Origin: Cichorium intybus
Taxonomy: Eukaryota > Streptophyta > Magnoliopsida > Asterales > Asteraceae
Reading direction: 5' to 3'
Length of the DNA: 64,000 nt
Assembly: GCA_023525715.1 (NCBI GenBank)
Contig: CM042012.1
Location: 35,226,151 to 35,290,150, forward strand
Each line of letters starts with the position of its first letter. Position 1 is the stretch's first letter. A program made the position numbers and the translations under genes. Positions 52,857 through 62,600 of the stretch are shown here, in pieces. The notes below the pieces were generated by a model. It was not told where the DNA came from and searched no databases. It saw only the letters and a list, made by a program, of their open reading frames with translations.

Positions 52857-53197
52857 GAGCATCCACTATGGTGCTTTTTCAAAGCTTTTTTTAGAGCTTT
52901 TTCAATTAAAAAAGCTTTAACAACCATAGTGGAAGCTTTTTGTTAGCAAAGCTTTTTCATATAACTTTGCCATTAAAAACCTCTACCATTCAAGCTTTTT
53001 AATATTTATTATTATTTTATTGATATTTGTATTTATACAAAATAATTAAATGTATCAAGATTTATGAAAAAGCTTAATGAAAAAGCTTTTACTATAGTGG
53101 AAAAATTATAAGCTTTTTAATATAATTATGTGGCAATGACATGTCATAAAATTTTTTGAAAAAACTCTTATAAAAAGCTCCACCATTGTGGATGCTC
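52857..53197. mobile_element. Tourist-like MITE nested in the MULE left TIR, 341 bp
   Basis: TSD TTA at 52854-52856 and 53198-53200. Ends GAGCATCCACTATGGTG and, read inward, GAGCATCCACAATGGTG. The right MULE TIR continues uninterrupted across the equivalent site, proving the insertion came after MULE formation. The interior has repeated AAGCTTTT. Confidence 0.88.
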
Positions 53198-53536
53198 TTA
53201 ATTGAAAAATTTTAAAAATTTAATGACTTAATTGAAAAAACAATATCATAGTGTTAAAACCGAAATTTTCTGAAAATTTGTTCTCGAGGTCCTTTCACAA
53301 AGATTGAGAAAATAATTCGAAGGAAAAAACCGTTGTTAACCATTTATATTTGATAGTTTAATTAAAATTAAATGAAAACAATATGGTTATAGAAAATCAG
53401 TTTGTTAGTTTTTCTGTTATAGAATGCGTGCCCGCAAGGATGGTGGAAACTGTGGATATAAATTTCAAATCAAACGTATTCTGCGATCTTCAAAGCAGTT
53501 TTCAACAACTCCGATTCATGCAACTAATCTCCAATT

Positions 53537-54424
53537 ATGTCATCGACGACGGTAACTCCACCTCAACCTTTTGCTCCGCCCGATCCATCGGTATTCGAAG
53601 CCATAACCCCCGGGCAGTTCGTGTCATTCACTACGGCAAACACCCTTAACCACAAACGGCTGCTCCACTTTCCAGTCCTCCGCGTCGCCGTACTCGATTC
53701 TCCATTAGCCAAAGACGATAACGAGTCCCCATCAATCGCCGCCATGCTTGTACCCAAAAATCGGGAAATAGACTGGAACTTCTGTACTGAATCTGGCCAT
53801 CGTCAGCTCCTGTTCAACTTCCCTAACGTCTCCCGACTCATTCTAATCATTAATATGCCGCCTCATCAAGGCCCTTCCGTTTATAAACTCGGTCCGATTA
53901 CTGATTCCGTGGAGCAAGAGAAAGTAGAAACCGAATTGAAACCACTACTAATGCCTTTGCATCCCAAAGTAAGTTCTGATAAAAGTTTGCCGGAAACCCC
54001 ATTCTTGACATATGAAAACGATGTGGCTTATCGTGTGACTGTAGCTACACTTTCGACTTTCGAGCCCCATTGTTGGTGAATTTGTCGTTGAAGACGTTGG
54101 ACCGCTAGGTGGTAGCGATCGCAATAAACAACTCCGGAGGAGAATGAGGTTTAAAAGAATGCCTAGAGTAGTACAATTGCAGGCCCGTCTTCATCCTATT
54201 ATTCCCTATGACGAAGCTACTACACAGAACTTGAGAAGTTTGAGGAAAATAGAAAACTCAAAGTTTGTAGCTGATACATCTATTTTGGTTCATCCACACT
54301 TGACTTTTATGGTTGCTGGTCTTTCCTTTATTGTTTCACATGTCAATCTGCGAGTTCACCAAGGGTTTTCTCCAAGAGCTTTGTGTTTAGGGGTTGGTGG
54401 TGGTGTTTTGTTAAGTTTCAATTA
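53537..54424 (+). pseudogene. Captured fragment of a METTL13-like methyltransferase gene
   Basis: Starts ATG 53537 (MSSTTVTPPQPFAPPDPSVF). The first frame runs to 54079; a one-base shift near 54050-54062 moves the reading to the frame with SSPIVGEFVVEDVGPLGGSD and RRRMRFKRMPRVVQLQARL, ending at 54424 inside the right TIR. The end carries ALCLGVGGGVLLSF, the glycine-rich SAM-binding motif I. This layout resembles plant eEF1A lysine/N-terminal methyltransferases (METTL13-like). The catalytic fold downstream of motif I is missing, so no active enzyme is expected. Identification is from memory of the family. Confidence 0.65.
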
Positions 54425-54926
54425 AGTCACTGAGTTTTTAAAATTTTTAATTAAGTCACTGTGTTTTCAATTTTGTTTTAATTTTGACACCTAGGTGCCA
54501 CATCAGCATGCCATGACAGCGCCACGTCATCAAGACTGACATGTCACCATGTCACGTCTGCCGACAACCGGGTTGACCGGTCAAGTAGTCAAAATTGAAA
54601 CAAAATTGAAAACATAGTGACTTAATTGAGAAAAATTAAAAAGTTAGTGACTTAATTGAAAAAAAATAACACAATGTCAAAATCGAACTTTTTTAAAAAC
54701 TTAGTGTCTTTTTTGAAATTTACCATTAATAAAATTAATCATCCAAATTATTATATAAACAGATCATTTAAACTAAAAATAATTTTTAAAATAATTATTT
54801 TACTTATGATGAAAACGTAAACTAAATGTATACACACATATAATTTAATTTCTTAGAATTCTATAAACATAAATACATAATAGCATTCTTTCAAAACTAT
54901 ATACATGATATGAATGTTCTTATACT

Positions 54927-56085
54927 CACTACTAGAAATTATACTTTTAATGACAGACAATTTATAACATACACAAGTTTTATGACAGATATTTTTGTCT
55001 GTCATAAAATTTATGTCATCTTTGATAAATTATTAAAAATTTATGTCATCTTTGATAAATTATTAAAAATTTATGACATACAAAACTGTATGTCATAAAA
55101 TTACCGTCAATCTGAAAAATTAAAAAATCTCGTTAATAGCCTGATACCCAAATGAAATTTCGCCTGGTTCAAATAAGAATCGAAAATTGGAAATGCAGTC
55201 ATTCTACCATTTCTCTCTCTCCCGCCTCCAGGCTGCACGCCTCGTTCAATCGAAAATTGGAAATGCAATTGGCAACCTACGCTGATTCTGTCATCTCTCA
55301 CGCCTCCAAGCTTCATCCAGCTGCAAATCGGAATCGCGATAAGCTTCATCCAGCTGATTCTGTCATCTCTCACGCCTCACACTCTCGATTTCCGTATCGC
55401 TGCCATTGGTTCGATTTCCCTATTGGTACACCACCCGCCAAAGCTATCTCTACTCGTCGGCCCTGATCCAGTCACGTCCCCAACCGGCCCCCTGCGAAAC
55501 GACTTCGCTGCTTGATTTCACAAGCAGGAAAGGTGTTTTCTTTCCTTCTTTTCATATTTTGAATTCATTCAGGCAATTGCTGTTATTTTTGTTCAGATTC
55601 TTGAAGTAATTGTTGTTATTTCACTCTTATAGCCTACACCGGTATGTGTTTGTATCTGTTGCACACAAGCTGTTCGATAAAATGTCTGAACCAATTTTTT
55701 TAGTTTTTGGTGTTGTTTAGTTTATTGCACATTCTTTTTACTGCTTTGTGTGATTTGATTTAGGGATTTCACAAGATTTAAACATGCATGAACGATTCTA
55801 ACAAAGGAAACAACAACGCAGCTCTTGGGTAACAAAGACGCGAACAATTCAAATGGAAGCTGAAATAAGACGATTATGAAAGAGAAGACAAATTTTTCAT
55901 CAGGTTTATAGCTCTTGGGTTAAACATCTTGATATTCCTTTTTGTTGCTTTCAGTTCGGATATGAGTTGATTCCATATACTCAAAGTTGCTTTCTCATAT
56001 ACAGCCTAAGTATTACTTTCTTCTACTTTAGGCTCCCTTTGTGACATAAGACTGGACACAATATGTTATATTGTATATAACATGC
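54927..56085 (+). mobile_element. CACTA (En/Spm) element, one end; other end not found
   Basis: CACTACTAGAAATTATAC at 54927 is the classic CACTA terminus. Subterminal TATGTCATC and GTCATAAAA motifs repeat in both directions to 55100. A 32-33-bp direct repeat (AAATTTATGTCATCTTTGAT...) spans about 55005-55072. The opposite end (TAGTG) is not visible before the copia-type LTR at 56086, so the element may continue past the window or be truncated. 55150-55500 is pyrimidine-rich with an internal duplication (AAGCTTCATCCAGCT; GATTCTGTCATCTCTCACGC) and may be a captured gene 5' region. Confidence 0.6.
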
Positions 56086-56404
56086 TGTTGGATTAGGTGT
56101 CTAAGCCATGACTTATAATTTATATTTACCTATTAAATAGAAGCAAAGTCCATTTGGGTTGCCCTCATAGCTGGAGGTTTGGTAGAAAGTTCGGTAGAGA
56201 GAAAGGTTGGTTTATTATGGGATTAATAAATCAATAGTAATAAAAGATATGGTTTGTTAATATATTAAAGTGATAATATATTAATTAGAAACTATGTTGA
56301 TTGATTAATAATTAATCAGAAATTAATTGGATTAATTTCTGTGGCATTAATTAGATTAATCAGGAGGTCAGGGATTAAAGTCGTACAAATTCAATAGTTG
56401 AATT

Positions 56405-56522
56405 GCGGCGCGCGGCGCGCGGCGCGCCAATGTAAAGGCCGCGACGCGCGTACATATTCGTACGAATTCAATAGTTGAATTGCCGCGCGCGGCGCGCAAA
56501 CGATCTAGCCGCGGCGCGCATA
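56405..56522 (+). repeat. GCGCGC-rich palindrome cluster in the LTR
   Basis: Four blocks of GGCGCGC/GCGCGCC-like sequence in an otherwise AT-rich LTR, separated by two TTCAATAGTTGAATT palindromes. Absent from the related LTR at 907-1674. Confidence 0.75.
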
Positions 56523-56578
56523 CAGATAATCCGAAAATTGGGCTGCGGCTAGGGTTTTTAGCTTTGCCACTTGGTTCC

Positions 56579-56590
56579 CTATAAATAGGG
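56579..56590 (+). promoter_or_regulatory. Probable LTR TATA box
   Basis: CTATAAATAGGG, about 290 bases before the LTR end and downstream of the GC-rich boxes, a plausible U3/R promoter. Confidence 0.55.
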
Positions 56591-56874
56591 AACCCTAGAC
56601 CTCATTATCAGTTGCTCATTTTCTATTATTCTCTCTGGAATTTTCGGTCCCTTCCTCTGGCTCCCTGGGTGTGATCTCATTTGAGGCAGGACACTTGTGC
56701 TGCTTAGCTTCAAGATTAAAACTAAAGGTTAGTTTTTCTGATTTATTCTTTTAGTTAATTTTTTGTTTGGCATTTAGGAATTAGTTACATGTTCAAAGTA
56801 AGAAAACATAGATCTTTTCTAGGTTGCATGTGAACTTCGGTTATTTAGTTCATGGTTGCGGAAAAACCTTTCAG

Positions 56875-56887
56875 TGGTATCAGAGCA
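56875..56887 (+). promoter_or_regulatory. Primer-binding site of the plus-strand copia-type element
   Basis: TGGTATCAGAGCA, one base after the LTR. Confidence 0.9.
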
Positions 56888-57755
56888 TTTGGTTGTTTTC
56901 TTATTGAATTGCTGTAATAGTTTTCCTATAATTAGGGTTTAAAGTTTATAAATCCTTTGGGCCTGATTTTGATTTTGGGGTTTAGGGTTTTTGAAACCCT
57001 AGCCCCTCCCCCCTTCTTTTTCGATTTTCCTGGTTAGAGTTTTAGGAGGTTTTCTATTTTTTTGGTAACTTTAATTGGTTAATTAAATGGATAACCTTAA
57101 ACCCAGTTTGTTTGAATTCGATAATTAGGGGTTTAAGATAGGTTTAAATTGATTTGATTAATTTGGAAAAACATATCTACATTTGAATTAATTTAATTAA
57201 TTGTTTAATTAAAGGATAATTCAAGGGATTTAATCTAATTTTAATTTAATGGTTAAATTTCGAAAATTAAAGGATAAATCCTAAAATATTTTAAAAGGTT
57301 TAAAATATCTAGATTTAATTAATAGTTTAATTAAGAGATAAATTAAATCAAATTAAAGGTTTAATTTAATTTGAAATTTAATAGTTACATTTCAGGAAAT
57401 TAAAAGATAAACCAGGAATATTTTAAAAGATTTAAAATACATCTTATATATATTATTAAAGGTTAATACTATATGTATAAGATAAATTGGTTAGTCAAAT
57501 CATTAGTAGGCCTCATTCACGAAGCTGGTCTATAAAGTGGGTATAAGGAGACTGCCTATAAAATGGCGGTCTAATGGGTGTTCACTCTCACCCACCGCTC
57601 GCCTGATCAGTGGAGGGTCGTTAGCCGAACAGTTTTGATAGGACCGCTTAATCATTAAAAGTATAATGATCAAAGTACTAGAACCCGTACAAGAATTCCC
57701 AATCTAGTTACTTTTAAAAAAAATGTGAATTTGATGCTAACCCATGAAATTGCAC

Positions 57756-57831
57756 ATTGCACTTTATGAAACGTTGGTGGAGCGTGTGTGGGTAACCGGC
57801 ACACCAATGGGGGTTCATAAAGAGTGGCAAT
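57756..57831 (+). other. Conserved hairpin 1
   Basis: Stems ATTGC/GCAAT, CTTTATGAA/TTCATAAAG and TTGGTG/CACCAA around core GAGCGTGTGTGG, loop GTAA, CCGGCA. Counterpart of 61-136. Confidence 0.7.
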
Positions 57832-57845
57832 GGGTTTCTCGTGTG

Positions 57846-57901
57846 TTATCATTGTTGATGGAGCGTGTGTGGTTAACCGGCACATCAATTTGAGATGATA
57901 A
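57846..57901 (+). other. Conserved hairpin 2
   Basis: Stems TTATCAT/ATGATAA and TTGATG/CATCAA around core GAGCGTGTGTGG, loop TTAA, CCGGCA. Counterpart of 1-50. Confidence 0.7.
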
Positions 57902-58357
57902 TGGACCCCGAGAGTACCAAGCTAATTTGCATGGTTATTCACACCCGGTTTGTGATCCTCGGCATCCCAGTCACAAACGGTGGGGCATATCCGAGATTAA
58001 ACATGCCATTGAACAGTTCAATGAATCTCACAGATCTAGGAATTTCATAAGACTGAAATTGATAAAAGTTATCTACCTTAATGACCACTGTGTTGTGACT
58101 ACGGCATCCCTTTTCACAGCATAGTTGGCGTATTTTGGATCCTAGCCTTGTTAAATAATTTATATTGGGTAATTATTTAAAAGGATGAATTAAACGAATA
58201 AATTCAAATTTTATATATGTCTGAAGAAAGTGTCATTCTCCTCCTTCTCCTCCTTCACCCATTTCTGAGAGCTTCAGAAAGCACCTGTTTAGTATGGTAA
58301 GGCTGACTGGCCTTGACTATATGATATGGTTTTACAATTAGAGAATAGTTCTTAGTT

Positions 58358-59157
58358 TTGCTGGCGAACCATATCCGACTGAGTGTCCGCTCCCAAACAT
58401 GGCATCACACAGCAGCTTGTGATGAGCATGACTCCTTGACTATTGAGTCCAAGGAAGCTCGTTGCCTTATGCTATTGATCATTAACCCCGAGTTCCGCAT
58501 GGATTTAGAATTCCTGGGGTCTGATAAGTTAGCACAGCTAGTTCAGGAAAGGTTCCGTGAACTGGTTGAATAAAGGGAACGAACTAGGATCTTCAAAGAG
58601 CTTGAAGTTGCAAGCTAGAAGGAAGTAGCACCAGTTTGCGTGTTCCCGAGATTGAGGGATACATAGGCGAACAGTATAAAACTGGTTTCCCTTTTGTGAT
58701 CGGGAGTTAAGCATTAGCTCAACTCGCTGATCTGTTCATCCAGATGAACAGAAAGGGTAACCGGATAAGACAATCGTGGAAGTGCATTCAATGTCGACTC
58801 TGTATGAATCGTTCATGGAGAAGCATAGTTCCATTAACTCAGCTGCTTCAGGATTGAGTCCAGTATTAAGGTGCATCAAGAAATGATCCAGATCGTCTGG
58901 ACCGATTGTTCGATGTTTCAAACTGGGAATCCACAAGGTGGGACACAGTCACGGAAAGATTGGAAAAATGCTCCAAAGCCAAACCGTTTGGTAAACTCAT
59001 AAATATATTAGAATTCAGAACACCTGATCCTCATTTCCTTGATACAGGATGTGTTTCACACATTTGCTCTGTATGCACGAACTCTGGAAGATGCGGGATG
59101 GTGTCGCACAGGAGCATATTCAGATTGGATCTGGAGCTCGTGCGGTTTTTGAGTTAA
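58358..59157 (+). pseudogene. Decayed copia gag and protease
   Basis: Readable islands: EARCLMLLIINPEFRMDLEF at about 58466-58530, like the CLMLxxMxPELQ region of one group of plant copia gag proteins; EVAPVCVFPRLR near 58620; and LDTGCVSHICSVCTNSGRCG near 59038-59097, matching the LDTGCGSHIC protease region of the same group. Many stops lie between. Protein identity is from family memory. Confidence 0.6.
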
Positions 59158-60706
59158 GCTAGATATTTGTTCTTGTTATTAGTTTATAGATACATACGAC
59201 ATGGATTCGCATAGTACATTGTTCGAGGATTTTTGTGTTTTAATAAAATGTTGATTTTCTTTTGATTGTTTTAATTATCCTCGAAATGTTGTGTGAATGT
59301 GTTAATGGCATAAATGGTAATAACTTGAATGTTGATACATCCAATGGGATTGGACTTATAAATTGTGTTCTTTATGATTGTTAAAGTGAATTTTATGAGA
59401 ATCATTTCAACCAAAGGTCCAGTTGGACAGGACTTTGGAATCATTTGACTTAGAGTCACATGATTAATTGATTGCTTAATAAAATTAATTGTGGCAAGAA
59501 AGGAATCACCCAAAGATCCAATGGATAGGATTTTGGAATCAGTTGACTTGGAATCAGGTGATGATTGCATGTCTTGAACAATATTAACAAAGTCATAAAT
59601 TTACATGGAGATGTAAAGGTATTAAGATTTTGAGCGACAGACACATAAGTTATTGTGTATTGCTCGAATCTTCGAACAGAACACGATTAGTTATGCTTCA
59701 TGATATTTGCCAAATGGTTTGACAAATATGGCTTCGCTTATCGGAATAAGCGATTGATTGGAACCTTGAAGTGTTCAAGGATTTCAAAGGAAATATAAGA
59801 TCAACAGAACCTGAGTAACAACATAGACTGAGAAAAAGTTTCTCAGTTTATCCTCTTCCAAGAACACTAATGGTTATAATGTGTCTTAGGGAAGATGATG
59901 GAGCATTGATCGAAATAGTTTTGATCCTCGGTGTATAAGATACCCTAGATACATTTCCGACTAATATTTCAATGAATTGAATATTCAACCAGTCAGACCG
60001 CAGAAGCCATATTCCGACCACATCTTAGAGTAAGTAGGTTATGTTGACACTGTCTGAAATGTAAAGATGGGATCATCCCACTAGTACATAGAAAGTCCAG
60101 GGTCATGTAGCATTCGTCTGAATCTCATGACAAGCCTGAAACTAATCAGCAATGTCGTTTCATTGGCCACTCCGGTTATCCTTTGAAAGAAGAGTACTTT
60201 TAGAAAGAACTCAAGTTCTAAGGAAACAGTGGAAGTAAGAATAATTCTGAATGAGTTCAGGGATTAGCCAAGTGAAAGAACCTTTAGTCACCACTGGGAC
60301 TTGACCAGGAATTAGATTCCTGTTAAACCTGACATACCCTCTCTTCACTTGACCAGTAGTTATTGTCACTGTCATAAGGAGTTATGATTTGGGTGATATA
60401 CCGGCTAGTGGTAAAACACTAAAGATGGCACAGATAAGTAATCCGACTGCTGGAAGCATTGGTGAGCCCGGTTGCTGCCAAATAAGAGAACCTTACCGCG
60501 AGACACAGTCTATGTGACAGTTTGATTGATCTTTACAACTGGTCTAGGAACCAGTGGGAGTAATTGAATCATTAAAAGAAGGGAACATAGAAATGTACTT
60601 ACAGAACATCTGGTTGAATGAGTCATCACTTGGAGTCAAGCAATTGATTCTGAGAGAAGCACTCTCAATAGAAGATGTAATCCGAGAGGATTCTGCGTGG
60701 CATAGT
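59158..60706. other. Interior of the copia-type element; nothing recognisable
   Basis: Expected integrase/RT positions show only short closed frames. The composition is balanced as in decayed coding sequence, but I could not find catalytic motifs. Confidence 0.4.
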
Positions 60707-60759
60707 GTGAGTCGTTAGTGGAGCGTGTGTGGTTTACCGGCACACTAATATGGACTCAC
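60707..60759 (+). other. Conserved hairpin 3
   Basis: Stems GTGAGTC/GACTCAC and TTAGTG/CACTAA around core GAGCGTGTGTGG, loop TTTA, CCGGCA. The stem sequence is unrelated to hairpins 1 and 2 while the core is kept. Confidence 0.7.
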
Positions 60760-61707
60760 ATAGAGCATGCCATTACAAAAGGTACATGGCCCCGGGATTC
60801 GTCCCATGGGCATCTCGCAAGAAAAAGGATATTCAGACTCTCAAAATAGGCCAAAAGGTTTGGATTTTGTGAATAGCCTGAAAGATTTCCTTTAATATGT
60901 CGGAAAGGTTTGGATTTCGGTTTTGCAAAATGTGCCATAAGTTCTGGATTTTGTGAATAGTTCGAAAGAGTCATATAACGGTGTCAAAGCCAGTAGGAGT
61001 ATCGTTGTTATCTACTATCATTGTATGTGGGTTACATACTGGTTCTAGGAAACGTCTCTTATCATTACAAAGTGTAATGACAAGGTGTTAAGAAACGGTT
61101 CGCTATGAAAGACTTTAAGAGATACAACATACTCAGGTGGTTGTGAACATCTATTAGATAGATCAGAATTCTGCCAATATGATCTTGATGAGATTCAAGA
61201 TGCATAACCCCAGGAATGGAGTTTCCTGTCATTGCAAAGTGTAATGAATTGGCATGAAAGAAACAAAGAAGGTGCAGCATGCTCACGTAGTTCATAGACA
61301 TCTATCAGATAGATGAGACTGACAGTATTGACTTAGCCGTTGAAAATATGATCTTGATGGGATTTAAGATGCATAAGAAAGAGTTCCTGAAAGGAAATGG
61401 TTTCCGGAAATCATGACACAAGGATTATTGGTAATCTTAGGATTCCGAAAGTGCTTGGAATGAGATTACATCAGGTTCCTCGAGCCTCTTGGACAAATCA
61501 GAAGTGTTATGAACATATCCTGATGACTTAATGCTTAGAGCATTGTAAGTTGGACTCAGGATTTTGCCTGGCTGAGAATACTGAATGGATTTTTGAACAG
61601 ACGTGAGAAATCATTGGGAAATGATTAGGGTGATTGTTTTGAAAGGGTTTTTCAAATCGGTAATTGTTTACACCAGAACGTGGTGCTGTAGGACTTCATG
61701 GTTAAAG

Positions 61708-61769
61708 AATTTCGTTGGTTTCTAATGGAGCGCGTGTGGGTCACCGGCACATCATGACACCTCGAAATT
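61708..61769 (+). other. Conserved hairpin 4
   Basis: Outer stem AATTTCG/CGAAATT and short inner ATG/CAT around core GAGCGCGTGTGG, loop GTCA, CCGGCA. The most diverged of the set. Confidence 0.6.
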
Positions 61770-62600
61770 GTCTTAGGGTGTAGTCATGTGGACTAAAGAC
61801 CCGAGAACCATGGGCAGTCACGGTACACATCACCAGAATGGAGTTGTGAGAGAGAATGACAAAATGACAAAATGACAGAATGACAAATTGAGATATCATC
61901 GGAAGAGTATCCGATAGGATCATCTGCAATAAAGTGTATAAGTGTTAGACACTTGGATACATAGAAAGAGTGAAAAGGTTATAGACATTGATATAAAAGG
62001 CTTGAATCAAAAGTTTAAAAGAGAATAAGAAACCGATAATAGTTATGATAAATCGGACTTGGTGATTACCTCGTGGAGACTTGGTAATAAGCAGGAGTAG
62101 CTGGCAGTCAGATTTTATGTTTCGCTTTTGCATGTTTACTTCCTGAATAATTGGATTATTCAAATATCCACAGTCGTTCATACTCTTAGGGAGTAAGTAT
62201 GAAGGAAGACTGTCATGAATTGGTTTGTAGATTGTCTAAGGAGTTAGGCATAGCAATAAGATTGCTGCAACGTTCATGAGTACTTGGAAATGGAGATTTG
62301 AGTATTGGATAAACCCGCGCTCAATGGATTGCTTCATGGATTATATCACGAGCAATGTTGAGACGATAATATCTTATGGTCTTAAAGTGGAGAGATATGA
62401 GTTATAATTTGCAAGGCGGTTGTTCATTGATAGTACGAAAACGCATCGGTAACTCGGTGTTATAAAACGTGCTGTTGTGAGTAATTTGTCGGGTAAAAGA
62501 TATAACATATTAGTCGAAGCTTATTCGTCCCTTGACCCAGACGGGAAACAGATATATGTTGGCCACTCGATGATTTTGAAGTTGACTGAAGCGCTGGTGA
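61770..62600. other. Interior of the copia-type element; nothing recognisable
   Basis: No long frame and no motif. A short repeat AAATGACA occurs around 61858-61890. Confidence 0.4.

Larger units (their letters stand above)
52594..54725. mobile_element. Pack-MULE: Mutator-like element with captured gene fragment, 2.13 kb
   Basis: A 9-bp TSD TTAATAAAA at 52585-52593 and 54726-54734. Inverted repeats of about 312 bp start TGGTAAATTTCAAAAAAGAC on both sides: left 52594-53244 (enlarged by a nested MITE) and right 54414-54725, more than 90% identical by eye. The interior 53245-54413 holds host-like coding sequence and no transposase. Long TIRs plus 9-bp TSD are diagnostic of MULEs. Confidence 0.9.
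56086..56873 (+). repeat. 5' LTR of the plus-strand copia-type element, 788 bp
   Basis: Starts TGTTGGATTAGGTG and ends AACCTTTCA. CpG-rich palindromic boxes of the GGCGCGC type lie at 56405-56522. A TATA-like CTATAAATAGGG is at 56579. Confidence 0.85.

Noticed and set aside
57756..57901. Hairpins as hammerhead ribozymes, as in plant retrozymes
   Set aside because: The hammerhead core words CTGATGA and GAAA are not in the expected places; the core differs from ribozyme classes I can recall.
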